A stretch of DNA of 42,443 bases from Methanomicrobiales archaeon (GTDB lineage: Archaea; Halobacteriota; Methanomicrobia; Methanomicrobiales; Methanospirillaceae), in the NCBI GenBank assembly GCA_025358115.1, contig JANYKQ010000025.1, positions 1-42,443 on the forward strand, read 5' to 3'. Below are positions 28,803 to 36,634 of the stretch, in pieces. Positions within the stretch are counted from its first letter, which is position 1. Every line of letters starts with the position of its first letter. A program made the translations under genes and the position numbers. Under the pieces are notes generated by a model that was given only the letters and a program-made list of their open reading frames with translations, was not told the origin of the DNA and searched no databases.

Positions 28803-29159
28803 CCAGGTACTTTGTCCGGGATACCGGGAATCGGGTGTATGGACCCCGGGGGCAAATAAGCCCTGCATGGGCTCCGATTGCTCTGCCCCGTTCCGGCAAA
28901 CCCTGTAAAACCGTCCGTTTTGGTACGGGTAAAAAATACACTCAGTTCTCGCCCGGTTTACACAAATGACGGTGGAAATCCCCACACCTAAATCCTGCCA
29001 AAGGCCCGGACTTAGGGGCATTTTATGCCCCATGGTTTAACTCATCCAGGCCCCGAAAACCCTGCCGGAATGCAGATATGGAGGTCTTTTTTTCAGACCC
29101 TAAAAAACGGGAGTGTTCTCCCGGGGATCGGCATCCGCCTGCCCCGGTCCGGTCTGCCA
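28803..29159. repeat. Structured intergenic repeat, unit 3 (diverged)
   Basis: Third copy, diverging towards its right end. Its central hairpin reads GGGGCATTTTATGCCCC (29015-29031), a perfect 7-bp stem. The changes from units 1 and 2 (T to C on one arm, C to A on the other) keep or strengthen the pairing. The T tract is seven T. It ends before the metE promoter region; the stretch 29160-29330 holds only a possible TATA box near 29277-29286. Confidence 0.72.
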
Positions 29160-29330
29160 CCCCGCAGAGCCCCGTGATCGGGATTGTACATCCCGGGTCA
29201 TACCGATACCCGGCAAATGTCCATGGTGCATCTCTCTTTTTTTCATGCCATGCACAGGCCGGCTCCCTTACCACAACTATTTTTACCCGAGAAACGATCG
29301 GACTGTATCCACAGGAGGCCGGGATGTTTC

Positions 29331-30236
29331 GTGTCCAAAGCATATGTTATCGATAAGGTACTGCCTACAACTGTCGTGGGCAGTTATCCGGTTGTCAAAG
29401 GTAGCGGACTCCGGAGTATTTTTGATCCGCTCCATGCTGCTGTCGAGACTGCGGTTGCCGACCAGATCGGGGCAGGTATTGATATTATCTCTGATGGCCA
29501 GGTAAGGGGGGATATGATCAGTGCCTTTGCATCGAAACTCCCCGGCATACGTGACCAGGAAGTTATCGGGAAGATCCAGCCTGCGGCCGGTGCGATCACG
29601 GTAAATGACACGAAATATGCCCTCTCAAAATTTCCTGAAGTGAAAGGAATCATAACCGGCCCTTCCACGCTTTCCCACGGGCTGCACCTCAGCAGCCATA
29701 TGTACCGGAACAAAGAGGAGGTTGCGCTCGATCTTGCCGCAGCCCTTATCATTGAAGCCCGGAGCCTTGAGACTGCCGGCGTCACCCTCCTCCAGATCGA
29801 TGAGCCAATCCTCTCGACAGGAATAGCCGATCTCGGAATTGGAAGGCAGGCAGTAGAGACTATCGTCTCTTCGGTCCGGATCCCCACGTGCATGCATGTC
29901 TGCGGGAACACAGCCGGCGTTATCGATGATCTCCTGAAGTTCAATGTCAGCATACTCGACCTGGAGTTCTCGAACAACCTCCCAAACCTCGAGACCATCT
30001 CGCGCCGTGACCTCACCGGGAAGATGCTTGGGTTCGGGTGCGTGGACTCATCATCTGAGGTGGTCGAAACCGTGCCGGAGATAAAGAAGCGAATCGGGAA
30101 AGCGGTTGAATATTTCGATCCAAAGATCCTCTTAATCGACCCGGATTGCGGTATGCGGATGAGGAGCCGTGAATCGGCCTACAGGAAGCTTAAGAATATG
30201 TGCGATGCAGCCCGGGAAGTACGGACAGCGCTCTGA
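29331..30236 (+). CDS. metE: Archaeal MetE-type methionine synthase (methylcobamide:homocysteine methyltransferase)
   Basis: 301 aa, the usual size of the short archaeal MetE, which corresponds to the C-terminal catalytic half of bacterial MetE. Archaeal enzymes transfer a methyl group from a corrinoid rather than from methyltetrahydrofolate to homocysteine. Visible are LPTTVVGSYP at the start, ISDGQVRGDM, LQIDEPILST, and the zinc ligands His and Cys in CMHVCGNT, Glu in LDLEFSNN and Cys in DPDCGMRMR. The GTG at 29331 is chosen because it directly precedes the conserved start; GGAGG lies 12 bases upstream. A better-spaced ATG at 29324 is out of frame and stops after 10 codons. A TATA-like CTATTTTTA lies near 29277. 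It is cytoplasmic, with its own promoter, and unrelated to the signalling genes around it. Confidence 0.9.
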   Translation: MSKAYVIDKVLPTTVVGSYPVVKGSGLRSIFDPLHAAVETAVADQIGAGIDIISDGQVRGDMISAFASKLPGIRDQEVIGKIQPAAGAITVNDTKYALSKFPEVKGIITGPSTLSHGLHLSSHMYRNKEEVALDLAAALIIEARSLETAGVTLLQIDEPILSTGIADLGIGRQAVETIVSSVRIPTCMHVCGNTAGVIDDLLKFNVSILDLEFSNNLPNLETISRRDLTGKMLGFGCVDSSSEVVETVPEIKKRIGKAVEYFDPKILLIDPDCGMRMRSRESAYRKLKNMCDAAREVRTAL

Positions 30237-30312
30237 TTTTACCTTGTTTTTATGGACCGGTGGATGCCGGAAGGAATAGAATTGCAGATCAGACCGGTCA
30301 TTGCAGGTTGCG

Positions 30313-30369
30313 ACAGCCTGAGGCTGCAGGGATGATTTTTGTCGGGGAATTCTCCCGGTTTTTCGTTTT
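30313..30369 (+). terminator. Putative metE terminator
   Basis: Two short hairpins, CAGCC-TGA-GGCTG (30314-30326) and CGGGG/CTCCCG (30344-30357), are followed by a T-rich tract to about 30369. It sits in the 214-base convergent gap between metE and the minus-strand kinase, which in turn has a T tract at about 30423-30430 on its own strand. Confidence 0.5.
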
Positions 30370-30450
30370 ATAATTGTTAAGAACCGCATAAAATCCCTTT
30401 TTGTTTTTATCATTGCGTGAACAAAAACAGAGCGGAAGGTTGGCAATTCT

Positions 30451-33400
30451 CTAGTGCTCAACAAACCGGTACGCCCCAATGGGGATGGCCATCTCGAACC
30501 GTATCCCCTTCCCCGGTTCTCCGGTCTCCCGGATGGTGATGCCGGTACTGGCGAGAATCTCCTGCACCAGGAATAATTTCATGTGAGTAAACGGCCCGAT
30601 GCTCTGTTCGAATATTTTCTCTTTTTGATCTGCAGGAATGCCGGCACCGTCATCTTCGTAAACAACAGACAATCCTTTATCCGTATGGTTTGCAGTAAAC
30701 CGGATAGTATTTGGATGTCTCCCATTCATGATCGCGTTTCCGATCAGGTTGCTGAATGCAGTTTCAAGCAGGGGATCGGCATATGCCTCAATGCCGGTGA
30801 TATCATTGAAGATGGAAAACCCGGAACCGGCAAACGGCCGTGTTGCAGCATCCACCGTCTCGTGTACCGGCTGCCAGCGGGGTTCTTCGACTCCGGCGGC
30901 CTGGTAATTACGGGTAAATTCGATCTGCTCCTGGACTTTCTCGGTCAATTGTTTTATATTCTGAAGCAGGGTGTCCAGCTCCGGGCGGGATGAGGGATCC
31001 TGTGCCATCTCAATCATGCCAAACAGTCCCGTTAACGTATTGACTATATTATGCCGGGTGATGCTGTTGAGCAGGCCAATCTTTGCATTCATCCGTTGCA
31101 ATATTTCTTCTGCCTGCTTGCGTTCGGTGATGTCCCGGAAGATCCCTTCAACTCCGGCTATTTCACCGCTTTCATCCCGGTAATAATGGCTGGAGGTCGA
31201 TACCCAGAATGCAGTACCATCCTTACGTTTCAACTGTATCTCGGCGTCCTCAATGGATCCTTTATCAGCAAGGATACGGATAAGGTCCCCGCGTTTTTCC
31301 GGTTCATAATAGAATGTCTCTGATATGGGTTTATTGAACATTTCATCAAACGATCCGTATCCCAGTTTTTTTACGCAGCTCGGGCTTGCCATGATCAGCT
31401 TCCCGTACCTGTCACTCCGGTAGAACATGTCCTGGATATTATCGATGACACTGCGGTACTTCTCCTCGCTCTCCCGCAGGGCTTCCTGACGTTGCCGCTC
31501 TTCAGTTACGTTATGGAGCGTACCAATCGTTGCCGGTCTTCCTCCTATGGATGCCGAAGTGATGTACATCATCACCCGGATATGGCTCTTCCCGTCATGG
31601 TGGAGCACAGAGAATTCGTAGGCTTCAGGAAGGGTTTTTCCCATTTGTCGTTCCCGGTGCCGGGTCAGGACCAGCTCCCGGTCATCAGGGGCGATCAGGT
31701 CCGCGATGGATCGTCCTGCGAGTTCGGCACTGCTGTAGCCGGTCATGGTAGCTAATGACGGGTTATGGAAGATGAGCCTGCCATCCTGGGCAATGAAGAT
31801 GCAGTCCTGGCTCTGCTCAATGACCGTGCGGTATTTTTCTTCGCTCTCGCGCAAGGTATCCAGGGTATTTTTCCGGTTCGTGATATCCTGGAGAGTGCCA
31901 ATAACGTATGAACGGGTCCCCTCGATTACCGGTGCAAGGCCCCGCAGTTCAGTCCAGATCTTTTTGCCGGTTTCAGTCATTACCCTGACTTCCAGAGCAA
32001 AGGGTTCACCGGTTGCAAGGCATGCAGATACTTTTTCCCGGATGCCCGGGACATCCCCCGGGGTAAAATATTTCAATCCCTCGGTAAGGCCGGGACGGTA
32101 CGTGCGTGGAGCTTCGATAATATCATACACTCCCTCAGTCCATTCAAGATAGTCCGTGTGGGGATTTGCCTTCCACCCTCCCAGCCGGGCTATCCGCTGG
32201 GTCTCTTTTAATAACAGATCGTTCTCCCGCAGAAGTCGTTCAACCTGCTTACGGCGCGTAATATCGCGGAGGATTACAAGACCGGCAAAATTATCCTTGT
32301 ACCGGAAGGTTGCTACAGCGGATTCGATATCCACCGGGGTACCATCCATCTTCAGGTACACCGTCTCCATGAGCCCGACCGGTTTGCGTTCGCCAATTAC
32401 AATCTGTGCACGTTTACGGATTCGCTCGTGGAATGACGGGTCAATCCGGTCGTAGAGTGACATGCCGAGCAGCTGATCGGCGGAGGTTGCTCCCATCAGC
32501 CGAATCATGGCGGGGTTGACATAGGCAAACCGCTCGCCCAGTGAGATATAGATAGCATCCGGTGCGGTTTCAACCAGCGACCCGAAGCTCTCCTCGCTCT
32601 CCCGCAGTGCCTTTTCCTGCCGGGTCAGTTCCTCCAGGTTGGCACGCAGTTCCTCTTCGGCTGCCGCGATCTGCTCATACGAGGCATTGAGTTCCTCGTT
32701 TTTCCTGAGCAGCTGATCTTCAGCATCTTTCCGTTCGGTGTTATCAAATACTACCCCATCGAAGATAAGCCGGTCATCTTCCTTAAGCGGGTTGGATACC
32801 GCACTGAACCAGATCTTTTTTCCCGAAGGTTTCACATACCAGCCGTCAAACACCCAGAGTGTTTTTGTACTGACAGCCTGCTGTATCGAGCTGAGGAACC
32901 GTTCCCGATCTTCCGGAACGATTCCTTTTGCAACCCGGTCAAAAAATCCAGCCCTGTCGTTCTCAAGACCAAGGATCTGCACGCTGCGCCCACTGAGATA
33001 GTCAAACCCGTACGTGCCATCAGGGCTCACACGGAACCGGAAGACTACCCCGGGAATATTGGCAGCCATTGCGTCCAGCTGGCGTCCGCTCTCCAGCAGG
33101 GCCTCCTCACCCTGTTTTCGTTTTGTAATGTCCCGTATGGACTCGATTGCGCCGGCCAGGTTTCCATCCTTATCGAAAAGGAGGCTGGCTTTTCCCCAGA
33201 AATGAACCGGGGGACCGTCCGGCTTTTCAAGAGTAGTTTCGGCCGTCAGTATCTTACTGTCGTGAATGGTATAGAGGTACTTCTCACTCTCGAATTGTTT
33301 ATCCGGGGCAGGGTTGAGATCAATGAGCATCGGGCGGCGTTCGTGGTAAAATGCGATCGCATACTCATAATTGCCTTTCCCGACAATTTCGGATGATTTT

Positions 33401-33921
33401 ACGCCGGTCATCTCCTCCATCGCATGGTTCCATGCGATTACCGTTCCTTCTTTGTCAATGGCAAAGGTGGCATCAGGAAGGAAGTCGATGATATCCGTTT
33501 CGCGATGCTCATGATCCAGGATTCGTGCCTCTGCCCTCTGTTTTTGTACGGCTGTCTGGATCTTGTGGGCAAGTTCGGCAAACTGGCTACGGGGCTCGCC
33601 ACCCTTCTGGAGGTAGAAATCGGCACCGCTGTTGAGCGCCTCAATGACCACCTCTTCGCGACCACGACCGGTAAATATGATGAACGGCGTGGTATTTCCC
33701 GAAGCCTTGAGCTGCATGAGGAATTTGATACCATCCATCTCCGGCATCTGGTAATCGGAGATGATCGCATCGTACTGCTCCGTCTTTACCTGTTCCAGAG
33801 CTACCGCAGCAGAAGTGAGTGTATCAACGGCAAATGTTCCCCCCTTCTCAAGAAAAAGTTTCCCTATCTCCAGCAGGCCGGGTTCATCATCAACATAGAG
33901 AATGCGGATCGCTGCTGTCAT
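30451..33921 (-). CDS. REC/six-PAS histidine kinase with altered ATP-lid motif
   Basis: 1156 aa, cytoplasmic. REC (about 1-125) has Asp56 in ISDYQMPEMDG and Lys in DFYLQKGGEP. Six PAS domains follow at about 143-267, 285-398, 442-557, 566-683, 694-810 and 822-936, with a coiled coil at 400-440. The first PAS is the IIDFLPDATFAID subtype also found twice in the upstream gene. The kinase core (947-1147) has His957 in TRHNIVNTL, N box NLIGNAI and G1 YEDDGAGIP, but the G2 region reads IGPFTHMKLFLVQEIL instead of GKNTGLGLALAREIL. Nucleotide binding is thus doubtful. The start overlaps the upstream stop as TGATG, so the two genes are translated together. Its stop is TAG, showing that TAG does terminate genes here. 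Confidence 0.92.
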   Translation of the reverse strand: MTAAIRILYVDDEPGLLEIGKLFLEKGGTFAVDTLTSAAVALEQVKTEQYDAIISDYQMPEMDGIKFLMQLKASGNTTPFIIFTGRGREEVVIEALNSGADFYLQKGGEPRSQFAELAHKIQTAVQKQRAEARILDHEHRETDIIDFLPDATFAIDKEGTVIAWNHAMEEMTGVKSSEIVGKGNYEYAIAFYHERRPMLIDLNPAPDKQFESEKYLYTIHDSKILTAETTLEKPDGPPVHFWGKASLLFDKDGNLAGAIESIRDITKRKQGEEALLESGRQLDAMAANIPGVVFRFRVSPDGTYGFDYLSGRSVQILGLENDRAGFFDRVAKGIVPEDRERFLSSIQQAVSTKTLWVFDGWYVKPSGKKIWFSAVSNPLKEDDRLIFDGVVFDNTERKDAEDQLLRKNEELNASYEQIAAAEEELRANLEELTRQEKALRESEESFGSLVETAPDAIYISLGERFAYVNPAMIRLMGATSADQLLGMSLYDRIDPSFHERIRKRAQIVIGERKPVGLMETVYLKMDGTPVDIESAVATFRYKDNFAGLVILRDITRRKQVERLLRENDLLLKETQRIARLGGWKANPHTDYLEWTEGVYDIIEAPRTYRPGLTEGLKYFTPGDVPGIREKVSACLATGEPFALEVRVMTETGKKIWTELRGLAPVIEGTRSYVIGTLQDITNRKNTLDTLRESEEKYRTVIEQSQDCIFIAQDGRLIFHNPSLATMTGYSSAELAGRSIADLIAPDDRELVLTRHRERQMGKTLPEAYEFSVLHHDGKSHIRVMMYITSASIGGRPATIGTLHNVTEERQRQEALRESEEKYRSVIDNIQDMFYRSDRYGKLIMASPSCVKKLGYGSFDEMFNKPISETFYYEPEKRGDLIRILADKGSIEDAEIQLKRKDGTAFWVSTSSHYYRDESGEIAGVEGIFRDITERKQAEEILQRMNAKIGLLNSITRHNIVNTLTGLFGMIEMAQDPSSRPELDTLLQNIKQLTEKVQEQIEFTRNYQAAGVEEPRWQPVHETVDAATRPFAGSGFSIFNDITGIEAYADPLLETAFSNLIGNAIMNGRHPNTIRFTANHTDKGLSVVYEDDGAGIPADQKEKIFEQSIGPFTHMKLFLVQEILASTGITIRETGEPGKGIRFEMAIPIGAYRFVEH

Positions 33922-36164
33922 CAGCTATCCTTTCCCGCGATACGCCACATCCCTTCCGGCACGGTCATCTCGAAACGTGCGCCATTCCCCGGCTCCCCGG
34001 TCTCTTCGAGAGTGATACCGGTGATATCCAGGATCTCCCGTGCGAGAAAGAGCCCCAGCCCGGTGTTCTTCCCGAAACCCCGGTCAAAGATCTTCTCTTT
34101 TTCATCCGCCATGACACCCTCGCCATCGTCTTCACACGCGATGACCAGATTATTTCCGGAATTCTCCGCCCGGAACTGGATCAGCGTAATCTTCCCGCCA
34201 TGCCGCACGGCGTTATCCATGAGGTTGAAAAAGACCTTGACAATGAGAGGATCTGCAAATACTTCCAGGCCCGGAGGAAGATCATCTGCGATCCGGATCT
34301 GTCCCAGAGCAACATCTTTTTCCGCGGCCTTAATGAGATAGGAAATATCCTGCCATGCCGGAGCATTGACACCGATATTCTCATAGGTCTTGGTGAACTG
34401 GATCATGGATGTGATCCTCCGGCTGGCATCTGCCATGTGCGTAAAATAATCAGCGAATGCGGTGTCAGGATATTTTTTCTGGAAAAGACGGAGGTATCCC
34501 TGGAGCACGGTAAGCTGGTTGTTGATGTCATGCCGGGTAATGGATGAGAGCAGGTTGAGTTTCTTGTTCGCTACCTTGAACGCCTCTTCGACCTGTTTTC
34601 GCCCGGTGACGGACCGGATTGATTCTATAGCTCCGGTAATCGCCCCGTCGCGATCGTACAATGGCGAAGCAATCATCCAGAGGTGTTCGCCCTTTTCACC
34701 GTGCAGATGTGGTATAAACACTTCAGCAATCAACTGATCGCCCGACCGGGTCAGGTTCGTATATGTCTTCTCCAGCTCCTTGTTTTCGTGCAGGACCAGA
34801 TCGATGAGCACCGGCCGGGCTGTGCCATAGAACGGGACTGCATACAGGTAATCACCCTTACCGAGCATATCAGACTTTGATACACCCATCATTGCTTCGA
34901 TTGCCAGGTTCCATGCTATGACTTTCCCGCGGGTATCAATGGCAAACGTGGCATCAGGAAGGAAATCGATGATGTCCGTGAGCCGCTCCTCCGATTGCCG
35001 GAGTTGCACTTCCGTGTCATGGATGGTGGTGATGTCCCGCATGGATTCGATAGCCCCGGTGATCTCACCATTCGCATTGTACAGGGGAGTGGCAATGACC
35101 CAGAGCACCACACGCCTGCCGTTGAGCTGGGAAATTTCCAGTTCTGCCATGAGCATCCCCCGCTCTTTTTTCAGATTCGGGTAATGCTTTTTTATTATCT
35201 CTTCGTCCCCCCTGAGCACGAGATCGATCAGTATCGGGCGCCGGCGCCCGAACATCCGGAACGCGTGTTCAAAATCTCCTTTCCCGATCATCTCATCCGC
35301 ACTTACATTGAGAAGGCTGGCAATCGCAGAGTTCCATGCGATAACCCTCCCGCCCGTATCAATGACAAATGTCGGGTCTGGCAGGAAATCGATGATGTCT
35401 GTAAGCCTTCGCTCCGATTCCCTCAGAGCTTCCTCGGCCTGTTTCTGTGAGGTTATATCCCGGTTACCAGCACGGCGCCCAAGATATACTCCCTCCGCAT
35501 TGAACACCTGCTGGCAGTTATGGCTGATCCACTTTTGCCCGCCACTTTTTGTGATGATCCGGTATTCCATGGATCTGCCCCCGGCCATGGTAGTTTCCTG
35601 TGCGCAGACGTGTTCTGCCAGAAGGTTACGGTCATCCGGATAGGCAATGGATGTGAGCAGGCCGGGATCATGAATAAACTCCTCTCCACGAAAACCGGTT
35701 ATTCGTTCGCAGGAGGGTGATACATAGAGTATTTTTCCGTCAGGTGCAATCCAGTACTCCCAGTCATACGTAAAGTCTGCAACCTTGCGGTACCGCTCCT
35801 CGCTCTCTTTCAGTGCATCTTCAGCCCGTATCCTTATGATGGACAGGTACGTAATGACACCGGCAACCAGGATGAAGATCAGCACCCGTATCAGCGCTCC
35901 TTCGAGGACCCCTGGATCCTGTGAGAAGATGGCCATCAGGACGAAATATCCCCCTGCCAGGATCACCGAGAAGATAAAACCCCGCTTCAAGTAATAGGCA
36001 CAGGCGAGGATGATCGGGAAATACAAGAGGTTCTGGAAGATAATCTGCCAGCCTGAGAGAAGCGAGATGACACTTATAATAAAGATAACGATGGTCAGGA
36101 CTGAAATGAGTATAGGGAGCAGCCATCCCTTTTGCGGTGTTGTGAGTGTCTGCAGGTTTTTCAT
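33921..36164 (-). CDS. Membrane-bound three-PAS histidine kinase
   Basis: About 747 aa from the ATG at 36164; a GTG at 36197 would add 11 residues. The ATG is preferred because a TATA-like ATATTTAA at 36207-36214 predicts a transcript start near 36184. Four closely spaced transmembrane helices (within about residues 15-110) form an integral membrane sensor of the YFPIILACAYYLKRG type, with almost no extracellular part. Three PAS domains follow, the second and third being tandem copies of one subtype (IIDFLPDPTFVID, IIDFLPDATFAID). The kinase is complete: TRHDINNQL, NLMDNAV, CEDDGEGV and TGLGLFLAREIL. It is the first gene of a two-gene operon with the REC kinase at 30451-33921, a likely partner. 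Confidence 0.88.
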   Translation of the reverse strand: MKNLQTLTTPQKGWLLPILISVLTIVIFIISVISLLSGWQIIFQNLLYFPIILACAYYLKRGFIFSVILAGGYFVLMAIFSQDPGVLEGALIRVLIFILVAGVITYLSIIRIRAEDALKESEERYRKVADFTYDWEYWIAPDGKILYVSPSCERITGFRGEEFIHDPGLLTSIAYPDDRNLLAEHVCAQETTMAGGRSMEYRIITKSGGQKWISHNCQQVFNAEGVYLGRRAGNRDITSQKQAEEALRESERRLTDIIDFLPDPTFVIDTGGRVIAWNSAIASLLNVSADEMIGKGDFEHAFRMFGRRRPILIDLVLRGDEEIIKKHYPNLKKERGMLMAELEISQLNGRRVVLWVIATPLYNANGEITGAIESMRDITTIHDTEVQLRQSEERLTDIIDFLPDATFAIDTRGKVIAWNLAIEAMMGVSKSDMLGKGDYLYAVPFYGTARPVLIDLVLHENKELEKTYTNLTRSGDQLIAEVFIPHLHGEKGEHLWMIASPLYDRDGAITGAIESIRSVTGRKQVEEAFKVANKKLNLLSSITRHDINNQLTVLQGYLRLFQKKYPDTAFADYFTHMADASRRITSMIQFTKTYENIGVNAPAWQDISYLIKAAEKDVALGQIRIADDLPPGLEVFADPLIVKVFFNLMDNAVRHGGKITLIQFRAENSGNNLVIACEDDGEGVMADEKEKIFDRGFGKNTGLGLFLAREILDITGITLEETGEPGNGARFEMTVPEGMWRIAGKDS

Positions 36165-36278
36165 GGCTGAGATCCCGGCCTTTTTATCTGTATCCACGGT
36201 TATGCGTTAAATATCATTCGCCGAAGAAAAAGGGGAAACAGTCTGGCTGAATTAAAAAAATGTAAATGAACCGGAGTG

Positions 36279-36341
36279 GTTCACCTCCAATAATGCTCAT
36301 ATTAATCTTAAATACCCCAGGTCTGGCGGGCGGAGGTGAAC
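36279..36341. promoter_or_regulatory. Perfect 10-bp inverted repeat around a TATA box
   Basis: GTTCACCTCC (36279-36288) and GGAGGTGAAC (36332-36341) are exact reverse complements, separated by 43 bases that include an A/T-rich core (CATATTAATCTTAAATACC). On each strand the arm lies about 25 bases beyond the core, where transcription would start, so transcripts in both directions could begin with GGAGGTGAAC. It could be an operator or a bidirectional promoter. The rest of 36198-36634 holds the candidate small ORF below and the TATA box of the next gene. Confidence 0.45.
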
Positions 36342-36458
36342 AATCTCATCAGGGGTTTTAAAAACAATCCGGTTATGATTAACATGGATGTACAATGTAT
36401 GAGAACCGGTCCCGAAGAGCTCGTAGTGGACCTGCGGAACTTTTTAGATGAGCAATAA
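36336..36458 (+). CDS. candidate 40-aa protein in the divergent region
   Basis: GTG at 36336, about 25 bases after the TATA core, opens a 41-codon frame to TAA, consistent with a leaderless transcript. In-frame ATGs at 36375, 36384 and 36399 give shorter versions. The end, RTGPEELVVDLRNFLDEQ, looks like an acidic amphipathic helix. No family is recognised. It may be a chance ORF. Confidence 0.22.
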   Translation: MNNLIRGFKNNPVMINMDVQCMRTGPEELVVDLRNFLDEQ

Positions 36459-36597
36459 TAAAATCTGAAATAAAACTCCGGTTTCCTGTTATCAATGTCT
36501 GCCGATTAATAAACAGATGGACGAATACTCGTACTTTTCACTGTCTGGCAGTCATCAATAATTGGCTGAACAACGGCATGGATCCAAATAGCAAGGC

Positions 36598-36607
36598 TTT
36601 AATATAT
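36598..36607 (+). promoter_or_regulatory. TATA box of the CHASE4 kinase gene
   Basis: TTTAATATAT ends 27 bases before the GTG start at 36635, as expected for a leaderless archaeal transcript. No Shine-Dalgarno sequence precedes the start. Confidence 0.5.
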
Positions 36608-36634
36608 CTGTACAATGATTATCGATAGACTACT

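Noticed and set aside
28443-29033. 196-codon minus-strand ORF across repeat units 2 and 3, and related shorter ORFs in unit 1
   Set aside because: The frame is not kept between copies: single-base insertions in A and T runs shift it. The product is Pro/Gly/Arg-rich and repetitive with no recognisable family, as expected for GC-rich non-coding DNA.
28088-29159. CRISPR-like array
   Set aside because: Units are about 350 bp and directly adjacent, with no short repeats separated by unique spacers and no cas genes nearby.
29184-29330. Upstream extension of metE
   Set aside because: The extra residues do not resemble MetE, which begins just before LPTTVVGSYP; the GGAGG at 29314 fits a start near 29331.
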